Assembly: GCA_905198825.1 (NCBI GenBank) | Contig: CAJKEF010000005.1 | Location: 1 to 22,865, forward strand | DNA: 22,865 nucleotides | From: an uncultured Collinsella sp. | GTDB taxonomy: Bacteria; Actinomycetota; Coriobacteriia; Coriobacteriales; Coriobacteriaceae | Reading direction: 5' to 3' | Part shown: positions 15,723-21,636 of the stretch, piece after piece | How the letters are laid out: every line of letters starts with the position of its first letter | Position numbering within the stretch: position 1 is the first letter of the stretch | Translations under genes and position numbers: made by a program | The notes under the pieces: model-generated | The model's database searches: none | The model's input: only the letters and a program-made list of their open reading frames with translations | Told to the model about the DNA's origin: nothing

Positions 15723-16487
15723 TTACAGGTCGCGATAGTCGATCAGGCGAAGATCGGGTTGAGACTCGAGCCAAGCGCGCAGCTCAGGATCGATCAGCGC
15801 ATCGACTTCCTTGGTGCGATCGGTCGTAAGCGAGCTGTTCTCGAGGATATAGCGATCAAGATAGCCCGGGTGACACACAAAGACGACCGTCTCGCCGTCG
15901 GACATCTCGCGAACCGTCTGCATGATTGCTTCTTTAGGTTCGTAGCCCGGCTTCATCGAGCGCATTACCATGTGCAGATCGGTATCTCCGCAACGCACCA
16001 CCGCCGTGGGGTCGAAGCTCGCCTTTTGCTCCTTAAGGCCCAGCTCCTGGGCAACCGCCGAGATCGCTCGGTTAAGGTTTTTACTCATGACAGCATGGGC
16101 TTCGAAGTAGTCGGGCTCGCGGCCCACAATCTCGACAAAACGGTCATGCTGCGCACGGATCTCGATGCAGGCCTCGTCGAAGTCTATCAGCTCCTCACCG
16201 CGCTTAAAATGCTCGCGGAAGGTACGGCTGCTATGGAACTCGCCGTTCTCGTTGAGCATGCTCGGGATGAGCGCCGGGTCGGCACACGGCTTACCCAGGC
16301 ACACGTTAGTATGCTGGCCCACCGCAATGCCGGCATCCGCCACGAGCAACCAACCACGCTCGGCTTCAGGCATATTGGGCATCAGGCCCGCCGAGCGCAC
16401 CAGGCCCTCGTTGACGCTTCGGGCAATCCCCAGGTCAACGGCATACGAATAACCGATATCATCGGCACGAATAAGCAATTGCTTCAT
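15723..16487 (-). CDS. ChbG/HpnK (YdjC) family carbohydrate deacetylase
   Basis: 254 residues, start ATG 16487 with GGAG five bases upstream. The N-terminal metal motif is RADDIGYS, with D9 and D10. GQHTNVCLGKP stands where the family usually has a His-containing loop. EAHAVMS and CHPGYLD supply the remaining conserved positions. Members of this family are zinc- or magnesium-dependent deacetylases; ChbG acts on acetylated chito-oligosaccharides and HpnK on hopanoid sugars. No sugar transport or glycosidase gene is adjacent, so the substrate cannot be named. REP-like palindromes lie on both sides of the gene. Confidence 0.85.
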   Translation of the reverse strand: MKQLLIRADDIGYSYAVDLGIARSVNEGLVRSAGLMPNMPEAERGWLLVADAGIAVGQHTNVCLGKPCADPALIPSMLNENGEFHSSRTFREHFKRGEELIDFDEACIEIRAQHDRFVEIVGREPDYFEAHAVMSKNLNRAISAVAQELGLKEQKASFDPTAVVRCGDTDLHMVMRSMKPGYEPKEAIMQTVREMSDGETVVFVCHPGYLDRYILENSSLTTDRTKEVDALIDPELRAWLESQPDLRLIDYRDL

Positions 16488-16508
16488 AGCGACTCCAATC
16501 TATGTGAA

Positions 16509-16545
16509 AACCACCACAAAGGTGCCTGTCCCCTTTGTGGTGGTT
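16509..16545. repeat. REP-like palindrome, perfect arms (copy 3)
   Basis: The 14-bp perfect arms are AACCACCACAAAGG (16509-16522) and its complement (16532-16545), around TGCCTGTCC. The complementary strand reads GGGGACAGGCACC at the core. It sits between the stop of the phosphoesterase and the start of the deacetylase, both on the minus strand, where it could form a transcript hairpin that insulates the downstream gene. Confidence 0.75.
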
Positions 16546-16553
16546 CTGGCGCC

Positions 16554-17099
16554 CTATAGCCCAAAGAAGCTAAGAATCTGATCGCGGCTTACGGGCTTGT
16601 ACTCGTTGGCGTCGAGGCCGACATCGTAGCGAAGGATAGGACGTTCGCGGTCGCGGTTGCGCGCGTTGGCGCGGTCTCCCCTGCTGTGGATATGCCCGTG
16701 CAGCATGATGGCGCCGCGCGCCTTGCCGTTCCAGCTGAGCATGGGGTAGTGGCTCATAACCAGACGGTGGCCCTTGGCATAGCCGGGAGCAACCTCCAGA
16801 TAATCGCGCACCTCATCCCAAATGCGCGGCGCGTCCGGATCTTCCCAGTCGCCGTCATGGTTGCCACGGATGAGTGTCACATTCTTGCATTCGATACGCT
16901 CGCGAAGGCGCACAGCATCCGCTAGGGGCAAGCGATAGGTAAAGTCACCCAGGATATAAAGACGGTCGTCCGCCGCCACGCACTCATTGATGGCAGCGAT
17001 GACCTTGCGGTTCATCTCCTCGACCGAATCAAACGGCCGATCCATATCGTGCAAGATATTCGTATCGCCCAGGTGCAGGTCGGCGGTAAACCACATCAT
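16554..17099 (-). CDS. Calcineurin-like metallophosphoesterase
   Basis: 181 residues from ATG 17099. An upstream TTG (17129) is possible but has no ribosome site, whereas AGGA lies 8 bases before 17099. All family motifs are present: TADLHLGD near the N-terminus, LGDFTY, GNHD, SHYP and HGHIHS, which together bind two metal ions. The protein resembles the small stand-alone phosphoesterases that share a DLH-G-NI---RPF-S-EEMN opening. It probably hydrolyses a phosphodiester or phosphomonoester in the cytoplasm; the substrate is unknown. A TATACT hexamer (minus strand, about 17145-17140) could be its -10 element. The gene for the 59-residue protein ends 66 bases upstream. Confidence 0.88.
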   Translation of the reverse strand: MMWFTADLHLGDTNILHDMDRPFDSVEEMNRKVIAAINECVAADDRLYILGDFTYRLPLADAVRLRERIECKNVTLIRGNHDGDWEDPDAPRIWDEVRDYLEVAPGYAKGHRLVMSHYPMLSWNGKARGAIMLHGHIHSRGDRANARNRDRERPILRYDVGLDANEYKPVSRDQILSFFGL

Positions 17100-17165
17100 C
17101 GTCTCTGTCCTCATTTCGCAATGTGTCAAACTCGTGCTAAGTATACAGATGCAGCGATGCGGCGG

Positions 17166-17345
17166 TTATCCAAAGAGCCCGCCGAACAGTCCGCGGCGGT
17201 GCTTCTCTTGCTTTTTCGAAGCGTCACCCTGAGTTTTCTTGTCCCGCCGTCTCTTACGGTCCTGTTCCAGATCATCGTCGTCGAGCAGCAGATCCCACTC
17301 AAACGGATCATCCGTCAAATCGAACAGGTCATCGTCGTCAAACAT
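17166..17345 (-). CDS. 59-residue charge-segregated small protein
   Basis: An intact frame from ATG 17345 to TAA 17166-17168, with AAGGGA about 8 bases upstream. The first half is strongly acidic: MFDDDDLFDL, then DDPFEWDLLL and DDDDLEQD. The middle is basic (RKRRRDKK, then KKQEKHRR) and the end is GLFGGLFG. No family is recognised. The sharp acidic-to-basic division and the Gly-Leu-Phe repeat tail look selected rather than random. It starts 18 bases after the HIRAN gene stop, so the two are probably co-transcribed. A regulator or adaptor of a nucleic-acid-binding partner is a guess from charge alone. Confidence 0.65.
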   Translation of the reverse strand: MFDDDDLFDLTDDPFEWDLLLDDDDLEQDRKRRRDKKTQGDASKKQEKHRRGLFGGLFG

Positions 17346-17363
17346 GGCAGTTTCCCTTACCGA

Positions 17364-17690
17364 TTAGCGAGCATCCACCACATAGAGGCCAACGCGCACC
17401 TGATGCCACGGGCTGCGCTCGGGCGCAACCTGCTGTACGCGGGCCTCAAAAACGTCCTCGTGGCCGTAATACATCATCAAGGACAGTGGGCCGACCTCGT
17501 TTCCCGGAACATACCCAAGCTTGGTGTTGCCGTAATAGATCGCAACCGCCTCGGGGTCATGGGGATTATCGCGCTCGGCACACAGCGTCAGCTTATCGCC
17601 AACCTTAAGATCGCCCAAGACCAAGGCACCGTCGGCATACTGAAATCCTGCGATATGAAACGACAAAAGAACACGTGAAGGCTCGTACAT
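17364..17690 (-). CDS. Small HIRAN-domain protein
   Basis: 108 residues, start ATG 17690 with AGAGGAG upstream. Nearly the whole length is a HIRAN domain: the opening strand VLLSFHIAGFQY, then LKVGDKLTLCAERDNPHDP, AVAIYYGNTKLGYVPG and the closing VGLYVVDAR. In eukaryotic HLTF and bacterial relatives this domain binds DNA 3' ends or is attached to DNA repair proteins; here it stands alone. It is followed after 18 bases by the 59-residue gene. It is preceded by a possible Cys-rich frame whose TAG overlaps its ribosome site region. A role in recognising damaged or unusual DNA ends is inferred from the family. Confidence 0.85.
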   Translation of the reverse strand: MYEPSRVLLSFHIAGFQYADGALVLGDLKVGDKLTLCAERDNPHDPEAVAIYYGNTKLGYVPGNEVGPLSLMMYYGHEDVFEARVQQVAPERSPWHQVRVGLYVVDAR

Positions 17691-17700
17691 GGCAACTCCT

Positions 17701-17889
17701 CTAACGGCCGGGTAAACCGGCGCTTAACCTTAGTGAGAAGTCTACGAACTCGTGCGGACACGAATTCGCCCGCTCGCACCTTTCACCCATTTGCTGCAAC
17801 GTCTGCGAGACAGAGCGCTTGCAGATAAGATAGGAGCACGAATGGCACCCGCGGCAGCGGGTCTTGCCAACTCCGATACACGTTTTCAT
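17701..17889 (-). CDS. Possible 62-residue Cys-rich protein
   Basis: An open frame from ATG 17889 to TAG 17701-17703, ending 10 bases before the HIRAN ATG. It carries CRGCHSCSYLIC (C-x2-C-x2-C-x4-C, residues about 12-23) and three further Cys at about 4, 38 and 44, which suggests metal or iron-sulfur binding. Against it: no clear ribosome site precedes the ATG, and a plus-strand terminator-like hairpin (17901-17937) lies just upstream of its start. No family is recognised. The tight spacing to the HIRAN gene and the high Cys content favour a real gene, but only moderately. Confidence 0.4.
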   Translation of the reverse strand: MKTCIGVGKTRCRGCHSCSYLICKRSVSQTLQQMGERCERANSCPHEFVDFSLRLSAGLPGR

Positions 17890-17900
17890 CGTGAGAAGTG

Positions 17901-17937
17901 GCCGTCTTCGCTTACGCGGGGGCGGCTATTTTGTTTG
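17901..17937 (+). terminator. Plus-strand terminator-like hairpin of unknown transcript
   Basis: GCCGTCTTCGC (17901-17911) and GCGGGGGCGGC (17916-17926) form an 11-bp stem with a TTAC loop and three G-U pairs, followed by TATTTTGTTTG. On the minus strand the three wobbles become A-C mismatches and the trailing T run is lost, so the signal fits plus-strand transcription. No annotated plus-strand gene lies upstream for about 4 kb. Confidence 0.5.
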
Positions 17938-17955
17938 CCCCTATGTCATCTGATT

Positions 17956-19335
17956 CTAATGCACAAACATGCGCACGAACTTGTGCTTCCAGCTTGCGTA
18001 AGGGGCATAGCGGAATGGCACGTCCAGCCACGTAGCCTTGTTCACGATGCTCTTCTTGTGGCTAAACGTATCGAAGCTCTCGCGGCCATGGTACTGGCCC
18101 ATACCGCTCGCACCCATGCCGCCAAAGCCCATATGGCTCGTAGCCAAGTGCATGATCGTGTCGTTGACGCAGCCGCCGCCAAAGGGCACGTAGCGCACAA
18201 AGCGCTGCTGAGCCGCACAGTCCTGGCTAAAGATATACAGGGCCAGCGGCGTCGGACGATCCGTAATAAACGTCTCGGCCTCGTCTAGGCTCTCAAACGT
18301 CAGCACCGGCAAGATGGGACCGAAGATTTCCTCCTGCATCACGGCGTCATCGGGGGACACGCCGTCCAAAATCGTCGGCTCAATCTTGAGCGAAGTCTCG
18401 CGCGCGGTACCTCCAAGCACGACCTTATCGGGATCGATCAGCCCGCGCACGCGCGCAAAATGCTTGGCGTTGACGATATGCCCGTAGTCCTCGTTATCGA
18501 GCGGATGCTCGCCAAACATACGGCGGGTCTCTTCCTTGATGAGGCCCAGCAGCTCGTCGTGCACGCGCGTATCGACCAGCAGGTAGTCGGGCGCCACGCA
18601 GGTCTGCCCCACGTTGAGCCATTTGCCAAAGGCGATACGCCGCGCCGCGACCTTCAAGTTTGCCGTCGCATCCACGATGCAGGGACTCTTTCCACCCAGT
18701 TCAAGCGTCACGGGCGTAAGGTTTTTACTTGCGCGCTCCATAACGAGCTTGCCGACCGGAACGCTACCGGTAAAGAAGATCTTGTCCCAGCACTCGTCGA
18801 GCAGCGCTTCGTTTTCGGCGCGCCCGCCCTCGACAACCATCACCAGGCGCGGATCAAATGCCTCTTCACAGATTTGCTTGAGCACCGCGCTCGAAGCCGG
18901 AGCATAGGCGCTCGGCTTGATGACCACAGTATTGCCCGCGGCAAGGGCGCCAGCGAGCGGCTCGAGCGTCAGCAAAAACGGATAGTTCCAGGGCGCCATG
19001 ATGAGCGTGACGCCATAGGGCACGGCTTGCGTTTTGCACACGCTCACGGCATTGGCAAGGTCACACGGACGCAGGCGCGGACGACTCCATCGAGCCACAT
19101 GCGCAATCTGATGACGAATCTCGGAAAGCGACGTGCCGATCTCGCACATATAGGCCTCGTCATGCGACTTTCCCAAATCGGTCTTGAGCGCATGGGCAAT
19201 ATCGGCCTCGTGGGCCCGCACCGCATCGCGTAAACTCACGAGTGCACGACGTCGAGCATCAACATCAAACGTGGCGTGCGTCTTAAAGTAGGCGCGCTGA
19301 TCGCCGACGATGCGCGCAATTTCCTCGGTGTTCAT
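17956..19335 (-). CDS. Aldehyde dehydrogenase (class 3-like)
   Basis: 459 residues, with AGGAGG overlapping the upstream stop. The conserved series is present: PWNYPF, NTVVIKPSAYAP, FFTGSVPVG, LELGGKSP with general base E212, GQTCVAPDY with catalytic C246, EEIFGPILPV, and late MGASGMG and FDTFSHKK. The 34-residue distance between E212 and C246 and the ~460-residue length match class 3 fatty-aldehyde-type enzymes. The aromatic and basic C-terminal tail (FRYAPYASWKHKFVRMFVH) could associate with a membrane. It oxidises an aldehyde with NAD(P)+ and follows the alcohol dehydrogenase gene after 9 bases. The two probably convert an alcohol to its acid, or the reverse, as a pair. Confidence 0.93.
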   Translation of the reverse strand: MNTEEIARIVGDQRAYFKTHATFDVDARRRALVSLRDAVRAHEADIAHALKTDLGKSHDEAYMCEIGTSLSEIRHQIAHVARWSRPRLRPCDLANAVSVCKTQAVPYGVTLIMAPWNYPFLLTLEPLAGALAAGNTVVIKPSAYAPASSAVLKQICEEAFDPRLVMVVEGGRAENEALLDECWDKIFFTGSVPVGKLVMERASKNLTPVTLELGGKSPCIVDATANLKVAARRIAFGKWLNVGQTCVAPDYLLVDTRVHDELLGLIKEETRRMFGEHPLDNEDYGHIVNAKHFARVRGLIDPDKVVLGGTARETSLKIEPTILDGVSPDDAVMQEEIFGPILPVLTFESLDEAETFITDRPTPLALYIFSQDCAAQQRFVRYVPFGGGCVNDTIMHLATSHMGFGGMGASGMGQYHGRESFDTFSHKKSIVNKATWLDVPFRYAPYASWKHKFVRMFVH

Positions 19336-19344
19336 GGCAACCTC

Positions 19345-20565
19345 CTAGTTCTCGTCCTCAAACATACCACCCGCGACGACCTCGTACATATGCTCGAGCT
19401 CCGGGCGGTCCATCAAAAGCGGAACGGGGTACAGGGGATTGGCCTCGGCATCGGCATGGACCGCCATTTGCGGAATATCGGAGCGGCGAATACCCGAGAC
19501 ATATTTGGGGATTCCCAGGGCCTCGTTCATGCGGTCGACCCAATCGATAAAGGCCTCGGCCGCAAGACTGTCCTGCGCGGTAGCCGGCGCAATGCCCGCC
19601 ATGCGAGCAAGATCGGCAAGCTTGGGAGCGGCGGCGTCACCATAAGCGCGAAGCATGTGCGGCAGGATGATCGCGTTGGCCAAGCCGTGCGGAATCCCGT
19701 AACGCCCGCCCAAGCTGTGTGCGATGGCATGAACGTATCCAACATAGGAGCGCGTAAAGGCAACGCCCGCCTTATACGCCGCCGAAAGCATATTGCGACG
19801 CGCACGCATGTTGTCTCCATGCTCATGGGCCTCAAGCAAATTATCGCGGATGAGCTGAACCGCCTGTCGCGCCATCTTGCGCGTATAGGGCGTGGTGCTT
19901 CGCCCGATAAAGGCCTCGACAGCATGCGTCAGGGCATCCATACCCGTCTGCCCCGTAATGGACGCCGGCAACCCGCGCGTAAACTCGGGGTCGTGGACCG
20001 CAAAACGCGGGATAAGCACAAAGTCGTTAATGGGGTATTTATAGTGCGTCTCGTCATCGGTGATAACCGCCGCGAGCGTGACTTCGCTTCCCGTACCGGC
20101 GGTAGTGGGAACCGCAATAAGCAGCGGCAGGAGACGGTGGACGCGCAACAGGCCGCGCATCTTGTTGATGGGCTTGTTTGGCTGCGCGATACGTGCTCCC
20201 ACGCCCTTGGCACAGTCCATAGCCGAGCCGCCGCCAAAGCCGATAATGGCCTGGCAGTCGTTCTCGCGATACAGCGCCGCCGCTTCCTCCACATTCGAGA
20301 CTGTGGGGTTCATACGCGTTTCGGCATAGACCGTAACGCCAATCCCCTGAGCCGTAAGCGCACGCTCGAGTGATGCCGTGAGCCCCAGACGGGCAATGCC
20401 GGGATCCGTCACGATAAGGGCCTTCTGGATCGAGCGCTTTTGAAGCACCGCGGGCACATCCTCGGCATGCTCCAAAATGCGCGGCTCGGTATAGGGCAGG
20501 ATCGGCAATGCAATGCGAAAAACCGTCTGATATGTTCGGCACCAGGCACGACGGGCTAAATGCAT
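19345..20565 (-). CDS. Iron-containing alcohol dehydrogenase
   Basis: 406 residues from ATG 20565, with AAGGAG about 9 bases upstream. Longer in-frame starts, up to 20622, would cross the operator palindrome. The Gly-rich cofactor loop is GFGGGSAMDCAKGVG, followed by PTTAGTGSEV. The metal ligands are in GMDALTHAVEAF and HAIAHSLGGRYGIPHG. These mark group III Fe-type dehydrogenases, which interconvert alcohols and aldehydes with NAD(P)H. It is the first gene of the operon with the aldehyde dehydrogenase and sits behind two similar palindromes, so substrate-dependent control by a dimeric repressor is likely. The physiological alcohol cannot be read from the sequence. Confidence 0.93.
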   Translation of the reverse strand: MHLARRAWCRTYQTVFRIALPILPYTEPRILEHAEDVPAVLQKRSIQKALIVTDPGIARLGLTASLERALTAQGIGVTVYAETRMNPTVSNVEEAAALYRENDCQAIIGFGGGSAMDCAKGVGARIAQPNKPINKMRGLLRVHRLLPLLIAVPTTAGTGSEVTLAAVITDDETHYKYPINDFVLIPRFAVHDPEFTRGLPASITGQTGMDALTHAVEAFIGRSTTPYTRKMARQAVQLIRDNLLEAHEHGDNMRARRNMLSAAYKAGVAFTRSYVGYVHAIAHSLGGRYGIPHGLANAIILPHMLRAYGDAAAPKLADLARMAGIAPATAQDSLAAEAFIDWVDRMNEALGIPKYVSGIRRSDIPQMAVHADAEANPLYPVPLLMDRPELEHMYEVVAGGMFEDEN

Positions 20566-20583
20566 AAAGGAAACTCCTTCATT

Positions 20584-20599
20584 TGTTGATTGGTCAACA
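20584..20599. promoter_or_regulatory. Operator-like palindrome O1 before the alcohol dehydrogenase gene
   Basis: TGTTGATTGGTCAACA: perfect 6-bp arms around TTGG, 18 bp upstream of the start codon. A TACAAT hexamer on the minus strand (about 20621-20616) could be the -10 of the operon, just upstream. The size and symmetry suit a TetR- or MarR-type repressor; no such gene is in the window. Confidence 0.6.
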
Positions 20600-20647
20600 T
20601 TTGCTCGCCCGATTGTACTCATCGGCGGTCAAAGACGGCCTGCCAAT

Positions 20648-20663
20648 CGTTAATCAATCAACA
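20648..20663. promoter_or_regulatory. Operator-like palindrome O2
   Basis: CGTTAATCAATCAACA, read on the minus strand as TGTTGATTGATTAACG, shares the left half TGTTGATTG exactly with O1 and is nearly symmetrical. Its centre is 64 bp from that of O1. The pair could bind the same regulator. O2 lies between the alcohol dehydrogenase promoter region and the rubrerythrin control region. Confidence 0.55.
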
Positions 20664-20685
20664 TCTTCATATCTCAAAATTGTTT

Positions 20686-20706
20686 TATTAAAAATCATTC
20701 CTAATA
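20686..20706. promoter_or_regulatory. Fur/PerR-like 21-bp palindrome at the rubrerythrin promoter
   Basis: TATTA-AA-AAT-C-ATT-CC-TAATA: 8 of 10 positions of each half are complementary around a central C. This is the usual symmetry of metal- or peroxide-responsive Fur-family boxes. It ends 3 bp before the -35 hexamer, in an AT-rich island of an otherwise GC-rich region. The regulator identity is inferred. Confidence 0.5.
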
Positions 20707-20709
20707 GGC

Positions 20710-20737
20710 TTCACATTTGGTTACATTTATGGATAAT
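20710..20737 (+). promoter_or_regulatory. Promoter of the rubrerythrin gene
   Basis: TTCACA (20710-20715) and GATAAT (20732-20737), spaced 16 bp, each match the vegetative consensus at five of six positions. The start of transcription would be near 20744, giving a leader of about 78 bases. Confidence 0.65.
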
Positions 20738-20755
20738 AGAACTCGTCAAGACGCA

Positions 20756-20817
20756 CGTCCGGAGAGGGCCCTTACGGGACCGGACGAGCGCGCAATCGCC
20801 ATCGATCGAAAGGATCG
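20756..20817 (+). promoter_or_regulatory. Structured leader of the rubrerythrin mRNA
   Basis: A 7-bp stem, CGTCCGG (20756-20762) with CCGGACG (20780-20786), encloses a small CCC-TTAC-GGG hairpin. A second hairpin, CGATC (20803-20807) with GATCG (20813-20817), places the Shine-Dalgarno AAAGGAT partly in its GAAAG loop. This could tune translation or mRNA stability. Confidence 0.45.
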
Positions 20818-20821
20818 AATC

Positions 20822-21382
20822 ATGAAGTTTGTTTGCCCCGTTTGCGGTTATGTGGAAGAGTTCGACGGCGACCAGCTGCCCGAGGATTTTAAGTGCCCCC
20901 AGTGCGGCGTTCCCGGTTCTCGTTTCCTGAAGCAGGAGGAGGGCCAGCTCGAGTGGGCTGCCGAGCACGTCGTGGGTGTCGCCAAGATGGAGGGCGTCTC
21001 CGAGGACATCGTTGCCGACCTGCGCGCTAACTTTGAGGGCGAGTGCTCTGAGGTCGGTATGTACCTGGCCATGGCTCGTGTCGCTCATCGCGAGGGCTAT
21101 CCCGAGATCGGCCTGTACTGGGAGAAGGCTGCCCACGAGGAGGCGGAGCATGCCGCCAAGTTCGCTGAGCTCCTGGGCGAGGTCGTGACCGACTCCACCA
21201 AGAAGAACCTCGAGATGCGCGTTGAGGCCGAGAACGGCGCCACCGCCGGCAAGACCGATCTTGCCAAGCGCGCCAAGGCCGCTGGCCTCGATGCCATCCA
21301 CGACACCGTGCACGAGATGGCTCGCGACGAGGCCCGCCACGGCAAGGCTTTCGCCGGCCTGCTCAAGCGCTACTTTGGCTAA
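20822..21382 (+). CDS. Reverse rubrerythrin (rubredoxin then ferritin-like domain)
   Basis: 186 residues from ATG 20822, with AAAGGAT 8 bases upstream. An earlier TTG (20717) in frame lies inside the promoter. The N-terminal rubredoxin iron site is CPVCG (C5, C8) and CPQCG (C25, C28). The ferritin-like diiron domain follows: GECSEVGMYLAMARVAHREG, then EEAEHAAKFAELLG, and near the end DEARHGKAFAGLL. This is the reverse domain order compared with classical rubrerythrin and is typical of anaerobes. There it reduces hydrogen peroxide and oxygen with electrons from NADH via a reductase. The gene stands alone with its own promoter and terminator. Codon use appears more restricted than in its neighbours (many GAG, AAG and GCC codons), consistent with high expression. 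Confidence 0.93.
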   Translation: MKFVCPVCGYVEEFDGDQLPEDFKCPQCGVPGSRFLKQEEGQLEWAAEHVVGVAKMEGVSEDIVADLRANFEGECSEVGMYLAMARVAHREGYPEIGLYWEKAAHEEAEHAAKFAELLGEVVTDSTKKNLEMRVEAENGATAGKTDLAKRAKAAGLDAIHDTVHEMARDEARHGKAFAGLLKRYFG

Positions 21383-21415
21383 GCCAGCCGCCTGAGAGAC
21401 AATCTTTAGCTCGAT

Positions 21416-21446
21416 AAGGCCCGGACCGCATGGTTCGGGCCTTTTT
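21416..21446 (+). terminator. Terminator of the rubrerythrin gene
   Basis: AAGGCCCGGACC (21416-21427) pairs with GGTTCGGGCCTT (21432-21443), with one G-U pair and a GCAT loop, followed by a T run (21442-21446). It lies 34 bases after the stop codon. Confidence 0.92.
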
Positions 21447-21512
21447 CGTGCCTCACGAACTTGTTAACTCCCTGAAATAGGACCACCTTAGGCATCGGAT
21501 TCTCGTCAAAAA

Positions 21513-21636
21513 CTAAGTGAGTAGACTTTTTGGAACTTGCCGAGCAGGCCATCCATATTGCTTTATAAAGTCGCAGGTAAATGACTTGTTGCAAAAACGG
21601 CCTGGTCGCCATCAAGCCAAAAGTCTACTCACTTAG
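21513..21636. repeat. 124-bp long-hairpin element, copy 2
   Basis: The left arm CTAAGTGAGTAGACTTTT and its complement form the two ends, extended by GG/CC. Inside, CTTG (21536-21539) pairs with CAAG (21613-21616) and CAGGCC (21545-21550) pairs with GGCCTG (21599-21604). The loop again holds CGCAGGTAAAT (from 21572) and GCAAAA. Read on the minus strand, its right arm supplies the last codons and the TAG stop of the next gene. It is homologous to 10822-10944. Confidence 0.85.

Noticed and set aside
17735..17756. Possible third copy of the long-hairpin arm (CTTAGTGAGAAGTCTAC)
   Set aside because: Similar words but in a changed order; there is no paired second arm and no CGCAGGTAAAT loop nearby.
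21406..21615. 69-residue minus-strand frame across the 124-bp repeat
   Set aside because: It starts within the repeat, crosses one of its arms and ends inside the rubrerythrin terminator. Translation of a palindromic element is a likelier explanation than a gene, although conservation was not tested.
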